Shown one piece after another: positions 1 through 6,750 of a stretch of DNA of 12,661 nt (positions are counted from its first letter, which is position 1; each line of letters opens with the position of its first letter). The stretch spans positions 1-12,661 of the forward strand of contig JARLHH010000217.1 in assembly GCA_031292335.1 (NCBI GenBank), read 5' to 3'. Made by a program: the position numbers and the translations under genes. The DNA comes from Candidatus Limnocylindrales bacterium (GTDB taxonomy: Bacteria > Chloroflexota > Limnocylindria > Limnocylindrales > CSP1-4). Under the pieces are notes generated by a model that did not search any database, was not told where the DNA came from, and worked only from the letters and a program-made list of their open reading frames with translations.

Positions 1-227
1 AGCGGGATTGCTGCCGGCTCCACCCGGACCACGTGCCCGCCCGGCCCGCGCAGCCAACGGCCGCCCACGGCCGCAGCCAGCTGTTCGGCGCGGGCCGCGC
101 GCGCGTCGCGACCGGCGCCCGCTTCCCGACCGGCGAGCCATGCGCCCGTCGCCCTCGGCGGGGGGACCGAGACCCTGGCCGCCCGGATGGCCGCCAGGCG
201 CCGCTGCAGGAGGGCCGCCTCGCTCAC
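1..227 (-). CDS. mrfB: MrfB/YprB-like exonuclease, N-terminal fragment (cut by window edge)
   Basis: The minus strand has an open frame starting with GTG at 227-225. It overlaps the stop of the helicase upstream by four bases (GTGA), and it runs off the left edge after 75 codons. The visible protein begins MSEAALLQRRLAAIRAARVS and later has AERLAAALGGRW-like spacing: an arginine/alanine helix, then RAEQLAAAVGGRWLRGPGGH and a V-R-V-E strand. In my memory this resembles the N-terminal leader of the ribonuclease-H-fold exonucleases encoded next to MrfA-type helicases. The catalytic acidic residues would lie beyond the edge and cannot be checked. There is no good Shine-Dalgarno, so translation is probably coupled to the helicase. 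The overlap and frame make the gene itself likely. The exonuclease identity is inferred mainly from context. Confidence 0.6.
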   Translation of the reverse strand, partial: MSEAALLQRRLAAIRAARVSVPPPRATGAWLAGREAGAGRDARAARAEQLAAAVGGRWLRGPGGHVVRVEPAAIP

Positions 228-2638
228 CGGGTGACCACGAGGCCGGCGGGCATGGCGCCGGCGGCCGGCACGCCGGGGCCCACCGCGGGCCGGCCCCTTG
301 GCCCGGTGCGGCCCGACGCGGCCTCGCGCTGCGCATCCGGTCGGGCGTCCTGGCCGAGCGCGGCGAGCAACCGGAGGACGAGCACCTTCGCGTCGAGCCC
401 ACCATCGCCGGACGGTGGGCGCGGGCCTGTGCAGGATGGGCAGCCGCCCTGGCACGGACAGGCGGCAACGAGGTCCGTGGCACCGGCCACGAGCTCCGCG
501 TGCCGCGCCCACAGGCGCTCCGCGAGCCCGACCCCGCCGGGCACGGCCTCATAGAGGTAGATGGTGGGCGCCTCGGCATGCGGCGAGCGAACCTGGGCGA
601 CCAGGCCGAGGTCGCGGGGATCCGTCATCAGGAGCACGCTCGCGACCGCCTGCAGGGCACGTCCCGTCCCGGCGAGCGCGACGTCCAGCTCGGCGCGGCG
701 CCAGCCGGCGGCCGCCCGATCCAGCGTGGCCCAGTAGGCGGTGGTCTGCAGCTCCAGCTCGGGAAGGTGGATCTTGCCCCAGCCCAGGTTCTCGTTCGTG
801 ACGAACTTCAGCTTCTTGTAGATGGTGGCGCGACTGGCCACCATCACCTCGCCGTGAACGCGCTGGCCCCCGGCGACCTCCGCGCGGGCGAACACGTCCA
901 GCGGCTTGAGCGTCACGGCGAGCTCCGCCTGGGTGTAGTGGTCGACGTCGACGCGCCGGACGTATGCCTTGCGCTCGTCCCAGTCGAGCCGGTCCACGTG
1001 GAACTGGGCCGACTCGTGCAGGTAGATGGCGTCCTCGTGCACCTGCGTCTGGGCCGAGAAGAGATCCAGCTCGCCGATCACCTTGGGCCGATCGGGCGTC
1101 GTGTCGATGATCACGACGTTCTCCTCCGCGGCCGTGCGGAGCGAGATCGACGACGCCGGGAAGTTGTCCGGCGAGGCCCAGTACCAGCGGCCGTCATCGC
1201 CGGCGTGGACGTGCCCGTCCTCGCCCAGGAAGGCCAGCAGGTCGTCCGCGGGTCCGGGGCCGAACACCTCCCCCGGTGCGAACGGCAGCTCGAATGCCGC
1301 CGCCTTGAGGTGGGCGAGGAGGACGTGGAGGTTGTCCGGGTCCACGCGCGCCTCCTCCGGCGGATTGGCGAGCAGGAACTCCGGGTGGTGGACGACGTAC
1401 TGGTCGACCGGCGCTGCCGAGGCGACGAGGATCGCGACGCTCGTGTCCCGGCGCCGGCCGGCGCGCCCGATCTGCTGCCACGTGGCCGCGATGGAGCCCG
1501 GATAGCCGGCCAGCACCGACACGTCGAGGTGGCCGATGTCCACGCCCAGCTCCAGCGCGTTCGTGCTCACCACGCCGAGCACGTCCCCCTCGCGCAGGCC
1601 ATCCTCGATCGCCCGGCGCTCGGTGGGAAGGTAGCCGCCCCGGTAGCCGCGCACGCGAGCCCGGGGCCCGCCATGCTCTCGGAGTGACTCTCGGAGCCCG
1701 GTCAGGATCAGCTCCACCGCGGTCCGGGAGCGTCCGAACACGATGGTCTGGCGGCCGGCGCGCAGGAACGGAAGGGCCCATCGCTGGGCGAGCGTGATCG
1801 ACGAGCCCCGGGCGCCCGACGGCGCGTCGATGATCGGCGGGTCCACGAACAGCACGTGGCGTTCGCCGGAGGGCGCGCCGTTCCGGTCCACCACGAGCGG
1901 GGAGCGGCCGGTGAGGCGGGTGGCCAGCTGGCCCGGGTTGGCGATCGTGGCCGAGCACGTGACGATGATCGGCGACGAGCCGTAGTGGCGGCAGATACGC
2001 AGGAGGCGCCGGAGCACGTTGCCCACGTGGCTTCCGAACAGGCCTCGGTACAGGTGCAGCTCGTCCACGACGATCACCTGGACCTGCTCGAACAGCTGGA
2101 ACCACTTCGTGTGGTGGGGAAGGATCGCGGCGTGGAGCATGTCGGGGTTGGTCACGACGACCTGGCCGGCCAGGCGGATCGAGGAGCGGATCGGGGCCGG
2201 CGTGTCGCCGTCGTAGGTGGCCGTCGCTACCTCCAACCCCGACCGGTGGGCCAGGGCCCGGAAGGCGGCGACCTGGTCCTGCCCGAGCGCCTTGGTGGGA
2301 AAGAGCCAGAGCGCCCGGGCGGACGGATCCTCGGCGAGCGCCTGGAGGATCGGCAGCTGGTAGCAGAGGCTCTTCCCGGAGGCGGTCGGGGTCACGACAC
2401 ACACGTCGCGGCCGGCGCGAACGGCGGAGAGTGCCTCTTCCTGGTGGGCGTACAGGGACGCGATGCCCTGCTCCGCGAGCGCCGCCCGGATCCGCGGGTC
2501 CACCCAGTCCGGGATTGGTGCCGTCTCCGCGGCGCGGGCGGGGATCAGGGCATGATGGATGACGCCGCGCGCCAGCGACGGCTCCTGGAGCAGCCGTGCC
2601 AGCACCACGTCGACGTCGGCCGGCGCGTACGTGCGCAT
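224..2638 (-). CDS. mrfA: MrfA/YprA-type DEAD/DEAH-box DNA helicase with C-terminal four-cysteine (DUF1998/MZB) domain
   Basis: This is an 804-residue superfamily 2 helicase. Visible motifs are TPTASGKS (Walker A, residues 83-90), DELH (192-195), SAT (229-231), the helicase C lobe with STNALELGVDIG (about 358-369), and QQIGRAGRR (motif VI, 388-396). The C-terminal part ends with four clustered cysteines (727, 729, 733, 736; CPCQGGCPSC), the metal-binding signature of the DUF1998/MZB domain. In Bacillus, MrfA works with the MrfB exonuclease in UvrABC-independent removal of mitomycin C adducts; the same role here is an inference. I chose ATG 2638-2636 because a GGGAG ribosome site (2647-2651) lies 8 nt upstream. 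The frame stays open to 2749, but that extension would cover the promoter region and does not look like the family. A short poorly conserved tail follows the cysteine cluster. The next gene overlaps by 4 nt. Confidence 0.9.
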   Translation of the reverse strand: MRTYAPADVDVVLARLLQEPSLARGVIHHALIPARAAETAPIPDWVDPRIRAALAEQGIASLYAHQEEALSAVRAGRDVCVVTPTASGKSLCYQLPILQALAEDPSARALWLFPTKALGQDQVAAFRALAHRSGLEVATATYDGDTPAPIRSSIRLAGQVVVTNPDMLHAAILPHHTKWFQLFEQVQVIVVDELHLYRGLFGSHVGNVLRRLLRICRHYGSSPIIVTCSATIANPGQLATRLTGRSPLVVDRNGAPSGERHVLFVDPPIIDAPSGARGSSITLAQRWALPFLRAGRQTIVFGRSRTAVELILTGLRESLREHGGPRARVRGYRGGYLPTERRAIEDGLREGDVLGVVSTNALELGVDIGHLDVSVLAGYPGSIAATWQQIGRAGRRRDTSVAILVASAAPVDQYVVHHPEFLLANPPEEARVDPDNLHVLLAHLKAAAFELPFAPGEVFGPGPADDLLAFLGEDGHVHAGDDGRWYWASPDNFPASSISLRTAAEENVVIIDTTPDRPKVIGELDLFSAQTQVHEDAIYLHESAQFHVDRLDWDERKAYVRRVDVDHYTQAELAVTLKPLDVFARAEVAGGQRVHGEVMVASRATIYKKLKFVTNENLGWGKIHLPELELQTTAYWATLDRAAAGWRRAELDVALAGTGRALQAVASVLLMTDPRDLGLVAQVRSPHAEAPTIYLYEAVPGGVGLAERLWARHAELVAGATDLVAACPCQGGCPSCTGPRPPSGDGGLDAKVLVLRLLAALGQDARPDAQREAASGRTGPRGRPAVGPGVPAAGAMPAGLVVTR

Positions 2639-2646
2639 CGTGGCAT

Positions 2647-2651
2647 CTCCC
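2647..2651 (-). promoter_or_regulatory. Ribosome binding site of the MrfA-like helicase
   Basis: On the minus strand GGGAG lies 8 nt before ATG 2638. It decides the start against longer in-frame options reaching 2749. Confidence 0.6.
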
Positions 2652-2656
2652 GTCTG

Positions 2657-2665
2657 ATTAGAACA
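2657..2665 (-). promoter_or_regulatory. Putative extended -10 of the helicase operon
   Basis: The minus strand reads TGT-TCTAAT, an extended -10 form (TGn plus a 4/6 hexamer at 2662-2657). Transcription would begin near 2650 and leave a leader of about 12 nt that contains the GGGAG site. No convincing -35 is visible. The hexamer overlaps the LexA-like box. Confidence 0.4.
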
Positions 2666-2673
2666 GATGCTCG
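2660..2673. promoter_or_regulatory. LexA/SOS-box-like dyad over the helicase promoter
   Basis: The plus strand reads AGAACAGATGCTCG, that is GAAC-N4-GCTC. The Gram-positive LexA (DinR) consensus is CGAAC-N4-GTTCG. Read on the minus strand, CGAGCATCTGTTCT matches 11 of 14 positions of CGAACATATGTTCG. One half-site is perfect and the other has a T-to-C change. It overlaps the putative -10 of a DNA-repair operon, which fits an operator. One degenerate dyad in a 156-bp gap could be chance. Confidence 0.35.
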
Positions 2674-2728
2674 GTATGGTGGTGTGGAAGCGCCCGGAGA
2701 CGCAAGTCCCTGGCATCCTCGGCGTTCT

Positions 2729-2751
2729 GCGTGCCAGCTTGTGTGGCACGC
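2729..2751. promoter_or_regulatory. Perfect 8-bp inverted repeat with 7-nt centre between divergent promoters
   Basis: GCGTGCCA (2729-2736) and TGGCACGC (2744-2751) are exact reverse complements separated by 7 nt. The dyad lies 9 nt upstream of the -35 of the FtsB-like gene. It could be a transcription-factor site. No T-run follows on either strand, so a terminator is less likely. Confidence 0.45.
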
Positions 2752-2759
2752 CGCGCGGT

Positions 2760-2788
2760 TTGACACGCTAGCTGCGCGCAGCTACCAT
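2760..2788 (+). promoter_or_regulatory. Strong sigma-70-type promoter of the FtsB-like gene
   Basis: A consensus -35 TTGACA (2760-2765), a 17-nt spacer and a -10 TACCAT (2783-2788, 4/6 with the key T, A and final T) form the best promoter in the window. The predicted start about 7 nt after the -10 falls on or next to the A of ATG 2795, so the mRNA should be leaderless. Confidence 0.7.
2769..2784. promoter_or_regulatory. Perfect 16-bp palindrome in the -35/-10 spacer (candidate operator)
   Basis: TAGCTGCG followed directly by CGCAGCTA is an exact palindrome. It fills most of the spacer and covers the first two bases of the -10. A dimeric repressor bound here would block RNA polymerase, so I read it as an operator. 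The regulator is not identifiable from the window. Confidence 0.5.
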
Positions 2789-2794
2789 CCGGCC

Positions 2795-3295
2795 ATGCCG
2801 CCCGAGCCGCCGACGCGCCTGGCAGCCCACGAACCCGGGGATGACGCGGGGGTCGAGCCGTCCATCGTGGCCGGGCCGCCGGCCGTCTCTTTGGCCGGGC
2901 TGGGGATCGCGGGTCTCTCGCGCCGCCGCGTGGGCATCGCGGTGACGGCGCTCGTTGCGGTGTGGATCGTCGTCGGCTTCGCCGGCCAGGCGTCCGCGGC
3001 CGCCCGGGCCGCCGATCGGGCCGTGCAGGAGCAGGCGACCAACCAGGCCCTGGCGGCAAACGTGGCATCGCTGCGGGACGAGCTCGACCTGGTCCAGACG
3101 CAGCGCTGGATCCTCCAGCAGGCGCGGGCCTATGGGCTGGGCTCGACGTCAGAGCGACCGTTCGAGATCGCGGCGGGTGCGCCCTCGCTGCCAACGGACG
3201 CGCCGGGCTCGCCGGCTCGGCGGCTCGGGTTGGCGGTGGTCCAGCGCTCGCCGCTGGATTCCTGGCTGGACGCCCTGTTCGGCCCCGGCGGCTGA
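2795..3295 (+). CDS. FtsB/DivIC-like septum formation initiator family membrane protein
   Basis: This is a 166-residue single-pass membrane protein. It has a cytoplasmic N-terminal stretch of about 44 residues, basic residues SRRR (42-45), one hydrophobic helix (about 46-64) and an alanine/glutamine-rich heptad region with coiled-coil character (about 68-110). It then has ARAYGLG followed by S-E-R-P-F-E-I, which resembles the 'AR..LG...PGE' end of FtsB/DivIC proteins. A proline-rich linker and a short helix SPLDSWLDALFG (152-163) end it. Family members join FtsL/FtsQ-type proteins at the division site to activate septal wall synthesis. The length is greater than that of a minimal FtsB. The start is ATG 2795, which has no Shine-Dalgarno but is set by the promoter directly upstream. 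The family call rests on topology and the short motif, so it is moderate. Confidence 0.65.
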   Translation: MPPEPPTRLAAHEPGDDAGVEPSIVAGPPAVSLAGLGIAGLSRRRVGIAVTALVAVWIVVGFAGQASAAARAADRAVQEQATNQALAANVASLRDELDLVQTQRWILQQARAYGLGSTSERPFEIAAGAPSLPTDAPGSPARRLGLAVVQRSPLDSWLDALFGPGG

Positions 3296-3311
3296 CGGGA
3301 AGGCACCTCGC

Positions 3312-3332
3312 CCCGCCGCGGCGTAGGGCGGG
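3312..3332 (+). terminator. Weak hairpin after the FtsB-like gene
   Basis: CCCGCC (3312-3317) pairs with GGCGGG (3327-3332) around a 9-nt loop, 17 nt after the stop. No T-run follows, so it is only a possible terminator. Confidence 0.2.
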
Positions 3333-3342
3333 CCGGTCGCTG

Positions 3343-3351
3343 TGCTAGATT
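3343..3351 (+). promoter_or_regulatory. Extended -10 promoter of tRNA-Met
   Basis: TGC-TAGATT is an extended -10 (TGn plus TAnnnT). It ends 10 nt before the mature 5' end of the tRNA, which leaves a short leader for RNase P. No good -35 is seen. Confidence 0.5.
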
Positions 3352-3361
3352 CGCGGCGCGT

Positions 3362-3437
3362 GGCTGGGTAGCTCAGTTGGTAGAGCAAGCGGCTCATAAT
3401 CGCTAGGTCACAGGTTCGAGTCCTGTCCCAGCTACCA
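3362..3437 (+). tRNA. tRNA-Met (CAT), elongator type
   Basis: A complete 76-nt cloverleaf is present. The acceptor GGCTGGG pairs with CCCAGCT (first pair G-U), followed by discriminator A and an encoded CCA. The D arm is GCTC/GAGC with an AGTTGGTA loop. The anticodon stem AGCGG/TCGCT encloses CTCATAA, so the anticodon is CAT. The variable loop is AGGTC and the T arm is ACAGG-TTCGAGT-CCTGT. The three G-C pairs of an initiator anticodon stem are missing, so it is not tRNA-fMet. A lysidine-modified tRNA-Ile2 also has CAT and cannot be fully excluded, but the overall sequence fits elongator tRNA-Met better. Confidence 0.93.
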
Positions 3438-3440
3438 CTC

Positions 3441-3491
3441 CCGCGATCACTCGGGTGGCCGGTCTGTTGGGCCGGCCCTCGCGATTCGCGG
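3441..3491. terminator. Hairpin region between convergent tRNA-Met and methyltransferase gene
   Basis: A core stem GGCCGG (3457-3462)/CCGGCC (3472-3477) lies inside an outer pair CCGCGA (3441-3446)/TCGCGG (3486-3491). It sits exactly between two converging genes and could end transcription from both sides. There is no T-run, so factor-independent function is uncertain. Confidence 0.35.
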
Positions 3492-3507
3492 CTCCGTTCG
3501 CCCCGTG

Positions 3508-4611
3508 TCAGCGGGCGCGGCGCGTCGTCGGGACCGCCGGCGGGTCCACCCGCTCGAGCACGACCTCGAAGAAGTCCTTGGTCAGCTCCCAGCGCGGATA
3601 GCGCCCCAGCTGGTCTTCGAAGCGGCGGTAGAACTCCTCGTCGAGCGGCGTCTCGCGGAAGCGGAGCGCGAGCATCCGGAAGCCCGCCTCGTGGAAGTAG
3701 CGCTCGTACTGCGCCCAGGTGAGGCGGTTCACCCAGGCGGCGCCGGGCACCGCCCTGCCGCGCTTCGCGAGCGCGTCCGAGATCACCTCGTCGGAGAACA
3801 GCAGGTGCGGGAACGGGAACGGGATGTCGCGGTACAGGTGGGATGCCTGCGGGCCACGATGGAGGTTGGCCTTCATCCAGAAGAGCGCGCCCGGCTTGAG
3901 CACGCGATGCGTCTCCGTGAGCAGCCGGTACGGGTGCTCGACGTGCTCCCACACCGTGAAGGACATCGCCCGGTCGAAGGTCTCGGGCTCGAAGGGGTTC
4001 TCCGCCGACAGGTCGGCGAGAAGCAGGTGGACGCGGTCGCCGCGCAGGTGTGGCCAGGAGCGCCGTTCGACGACGTCGACGCCCCAGGCATCCGCCCCCA
4101 GGGCGTGGGCGGCGTACCAAAGCTCGTACCCGCCGCCGCAGCCGACCTCCAGCACCTTGGCGCCGGACAGGTCGATGGCGCGGTGGACGCCGTTGAGCCG
4201 CCCGCGCGCGGACTCGGCCATCGCGTCGGGATCGTAATGGCGTGGGTTGGGCACAAGCGGCCTGTCGGCATACTCGCGGCAGAGCTGCTCGAACAGCGCC
4301 ACGTCGTACCGGTTGGCCGGACCCGCCGGCAGGATCGACCGCACCACGTCCATCGGCGCCTCGATGGCGGGCGGCTCCGGCAGGGGGTCGGGGAGCGGCG
4401 CCGGTGGCCGAGCCGGCACGTGGACGCGCTTCAGTCCCCGCCAGGAGCTCCGTTCGGGCAGGTCGCGCGGGGGCCGAGCGGCCCCGAGCCGCTGGCCGGC
4501 CGCGACGAGCCAGCGGGCGAGGCCCGCCCGTGCCCGGCGTGCCGCGCGAACGAACGGACGGACGATGGGCGCCGCCGGGGATCGGCGGACCAGGTCACGG
4601 GCGGTCGGCAT
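3508..4611 (-). CDS. Class I SAM-dependent methyltransferase, substrate unknown
   Basis: This is a 367-residue protein. It has a basic and proline-rich N-terminal segment (about 1-85), then a Rossmann-type methyltransferase core. Motif I is VLEVGCGGG (153-161), the acidic residue after strand 2 is in GVDVV (D179), motif III is around LLLADLS (D200), and the segment FTVWEHVEHPYRLLTETHRVLKPG (about 218-241) is the post-motif typical of the Methyltransf_11/23/25 group. Relatives often modify sugars, lipids or small molecules, and nothing here fixes the acceptor. The gene is single, converging on tRNA-Met and diverging from ftsH. ATG 4611 is the chosen start. Only a weak GAGAA precedes it, and a TGATAGGAT promoter lies about 32 nt upstream. 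Confidence 0.85.
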   Translation of the reverse strand: MPTARDLVRRSPAAPIVRPFVRAARRARAGLARWLVAAGQRLGAARPPRDLPERSSWRGLKRVHVPARPPAPLPDPLPEPPAIEAPMDVVRSILPAGPANRYDVALFEQLCREYADRPLVPNPRHYDPDAMAESARGRLNGVHRAIDLSGAKVLEVGCGGGYELWYAAHALGADAWGVDVVERRSWPHLRGDRVHLLLADLSAENPFEPETFDRAMSFTVWEHVEHPYRLLTETHRVLKPGALFWMKANLHRGPQASHLYRDIPFPFPHLLFSDEVISDALAKRGRAVPGAAWVNRLTWAQYERYFHEAGFRMLALRFRETPLDEEFYRRFEDQLGRYPRWELTKDFFEVVLERVDPPAVPTTRRAR

Positions 4612-4642
4612 CGGTTCTCGGCGTTGCGGGGATCATCCCGGC

Positions 4643-4651
4643 ATCCTATCA
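4643..4651 (-). promoter_or_regulatory. Extended -10 promoter of the methyltransferase gene
   Basis: The minus strand reads TGA-TAGGAT, a TGn-extended -10 of TAnnAT form. The predicted start is near 4636, giving a leader of about 25 nt. No clear -35 is seen. Confidence 0.45.
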
Positions 4652-4764
4652 GCGCGTGGGCCGGCCATCCGACGCCGCGGTCTACATCCGTCCGGCCGCC
4701 CGGCGCGTATTCCATGCAGCGGCGATGCTCTCCCGGCCCGAACCGGGTCCCGGGAATGGACCGC

Positions 4765-4770
4765 TATACT
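4765..4770 (+). promoter_or_regulatory. -10 element of ftsH
   Basis: TATACT matches the -10 consensus at 5 of 6 positions and would start transcription near 4777, about 45 nt before the GTG start. No consensus -35 lies 16-18 nt upstream. That position instead holds GC-rich short dyads (CCGGG-T-CCCGG at 4743-4753). Confidence 0.5.
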
Positions 4771-4812
4771 CCATCCCTGACGTCGGCAGAGCGCTGCCGG
4801 CGCGACTGACCC

Positions 4813-4817
4813 GGAGG
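4813..4817 (+). promoter_or_regulatory. Shine-Dalgarno of ftsH
   Basis: GGAGG lies 4 nt before the GTG at 4822. The spacing is short but the match is full, and it supports the GTG start. Confidence 0.6.
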
Positions 4818-4821
4818 TCCG

Positions 4822-6732
4822 GTGAACGGCAAGTTCTTCCGCAACGGCATCGTGATGCTCGTGCTCGTCGTGGGCACGGTGGCACTGCTGTATACGTTCC
4901 TCGTCTCGCCCACCAGCAGCCAGTCCAAGCCCTACTCGAGCTACCTCGCCGACGTGCGGGCTGGCAACGTGACCCAGGTCACCCAGCAGGACCTCACGCT
5001 CACCGTGACCACAGCCGGCAGCCCGGGGACCAAGTACACCACCGTCGTTCCCGGGGTGGGCCTCCAGAGCGCGTTCCAGGACACGCAGGACGCAGCGAAG
5101 GCCGGCGGGCAGGACCCGACCAAGATCACCTTCACGGCGATGCCTGCCTCCGACGCCGGCCAGTGGGTCAACCTCCTGGTCGGCGCGCTGCTGCCGGTTC
5201 TCCTGATCGGCGGCTTCCTCTTCTTCATGATGCGGCAGGCCCAGGGGACGAACAACCAGGCACTCTCGTTCGGCAAGAGCCGCGCCCGCATGTTCCTGGG
5301 CAACAAGACGGTCGTCACGTTCGCCGACGTCGCCGGGGTGGACGAGGCGAAGACGGAGCTCCAGGAGGTCGTGGAGTTCCTGAAATACCCCGAGAAGTTC
5401 AACTCACTCGGCGCGCGGATCCCGCGCGGGGTCCTGCTGGTCGGCCCCCCCGGAACCGGCAAGACCCTGATGGCCCGGGCAGTTGCCGGTGAGGCGGGCG
5501 TGCCGTTCTTCTCGATCTCCGGCTCGGAGTTCGTGGAGATGTTCGTGGGCGTCGGAGCCAGCCGCGTCCGCGACCTGTTCGACCAGGCCAAGCGGAACGC
5601 TCCCTGCATCGTGTTCGTGGACGAGATCGACGCGGTCGGTCGTCAGCGAGGCGCGGGCCTCGGCGGCTCGCACGACGAGCGCGAGCAGACCCTCAACCAG
5701 ATCCTTGTGGAGATGGATGGCTTTGACACGGCCACGAACGTGATCGTGGTCGCGGCCACCAACCGGCCCGACGTCCTCGACCCGGCGCTCCTGCGTCCCG
5801 GGCGGTTCGACCGCCAGGTGATCCTCGACCGGCCGGACATGAAGGGCCGCGTCGAGATCCTGCGCGTGCATTCGAAGGGCAAGCCGCTCGACAAGGCGTT
5901 CTCCGTCGAGGAGGTCGCGCGGCAGTCGCCGGGCTTCTCGGGAGCGGACCTCGCCAACCTCGTCAACGAGGCGGCCATCCTGGCCGCCCGGCGCAACAAG
6001 AAGCTGATCGGCATGCCGGAGTTCCAGGAGGCACTGGAGCGAATCGTCGCGGGCCCCGAGCGCAAGAGCCGGGTCATCTCGGACGCCGAGAAGCTGATCA
6101 TCGCGTACCACGAGGGTGGGCACGCGGTGGTCCAGCGCATCCTCCCGAAGTGCGACCCGGTGGCCAAGGTCACCATCATCAGCCGCGGGATGGCCCTGGG
6201 CTACACGATGGCGCTGCCTTCGGAGGATCGCTATCTGCAGAGCAAGACCGAGTTCGAGGACAAGATCGCCGGGATGCTGGGCGGGAACGCCTCCGAGCGG
6301 CTGGTCTTCGGTGACACCACGACGGGCGCCTCGAACGACATCGAGAAGGCGAGCGACCTGGCCCGGCGCATGGTCACCGAGTTCGGGATGAGCGAGAAGC
6401 TCGGCCCGCTGGCGTTCGGCAAGCACGACGAGATGGTCTTCCTGGGCCGGGGCATCGGGGAGCAGCGCAACTACTCGGACGACGTCGCCCGGCAGATCGA
6501 CGACGAAGTGCGGGCGATCATCGACAACGCCTACGCCCGGGCCCAGGACGTCCTGACCCGGCACCGCGACAAGCTGGACACGCTCGCCGCCAAGCTCGTC
6601 GAACGGGAGACCCTCGACGCCGCGGAGTTCGAGGCGCTGTTCAGCGACCTGCCCCCGAAGGAGCCGATCCACGGGGTCGTGCCGAAGCTTGAGGCGGCCG
6701 GAGCACCCACCGGTGCGCCCCAGCCTGCCTGA
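4822..6732 (+). CDS. ftsH: ATP-dependent zinc metalloprotease FtsH
   Basis: This is a 636-residue membrane-anchored AAA+ protease that degrades unassembled or damaged membrane proteins and short-lived cytosolic regulators as a hexamer. There is one N-terminal membrane helix (about 9-28), an external domain of about 85 residues, and a second helix (about 116-136). The AAA module has Walker A GPPGTGKT (208-215), Walker B VFVDEID with D267/E268, and the second region of homology ATNRPDVLDPALLRPGRFDRQ-like (just before the arginine fingers). The M41 peptidase domain follows, with zinc site HEGGH (430-434, a variant of the usual HEAGH) and the downstream SNDIEKAS segment that carries the third zinc ligand. 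The length is normal and all key residues are present. The start is GTG 4822 after GGAGG. A strong hairpin follows the stop. Confidence 0.98.
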   Translation: MNGKFFRNGIVMLVLVVGTVALLYTFLVSPTSSQSKPYSSYLADVRAGNVTQVTQQDLTLTVTTAGSPGTKYTTVVPGVGLQSAFQDTQDAAKAGGQDPTKITFTAMPASDAGQWVNLLVGALLPVLLIGGFLFFMMRQAQGTNNQALSFGKSRARMFLGNKTVVTFADVAGVDEAKTELQEVVEFLKYPEKFNSLGARIPRGVLLVGPPGTGKTLMARAVAGEAGVPFFSISGSEFVEMFVGVGASRVRDLFDQAKRNAPCIVFVDEIDAVGRQRGAGLGGSHDEREQTLNQILVEMDGFDTATNVIVVAATNRPDVLDPALLRPGRFDRQVILDRPDMKGRVEILRVHSKGKPLDKAFSVEEVARQSPGFSGADLANLVNEAAILAARRNKKLIGMPEFQEALERIVAGPERKSRVISDAEKLIIAYHEGGHAVVQRILPKCDPVAKVTIISRGMALGYTMALPSEDRYLQSKTEFEDKIAGMLGGNASERLVFGDTTTGASNDIEKASDLARRMVTEFGMSEKLGPLAFGKHDEMVFLGRGIGEQRNYSDDVARQIDDEVRAIIDNAYARAQDVLTRHRDKLDTLAAKLVERETLDAAEFEALFSDLPPKEPIHGVVPKLEAAGAPTGAPQPA

Positions 6733-6750
6733 TCCGGACCGGCGAGCATG

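Noticed and set aside
8..1687. 559-codon open frame on the plus strand opposite the helicase
   Set aside because: It is antisense to a clear helicase with all motifs. The translation is arginine/glycine/proline-rich with no domain, as expected for the complementary strand of a GC-rich gene.
2639..2749. Longer N-terminus for the helicase
   Set aside because: It would add 37 residues unlike the family and would cover the promoter and LexA-like box. ATG 2638 has a proper GGGAG site.
3362..3437. Initiator tRNA or tRNA as a phage attachment site
   Set aside because: The anticodon stem lacks the three G-C pairs of tRNA-fMet. No integrase or repeated tRNA 3' end is visible in the window.
4732..4753. 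Short GC dyads upstream of ftsH (CCCGG/CCGGG and CCGGG-T-CCCGG)
   Set aside because: Five-base complementary pairs are expected by chance in DNA of this GC content, and they have no clear spacing relation to the promoter.
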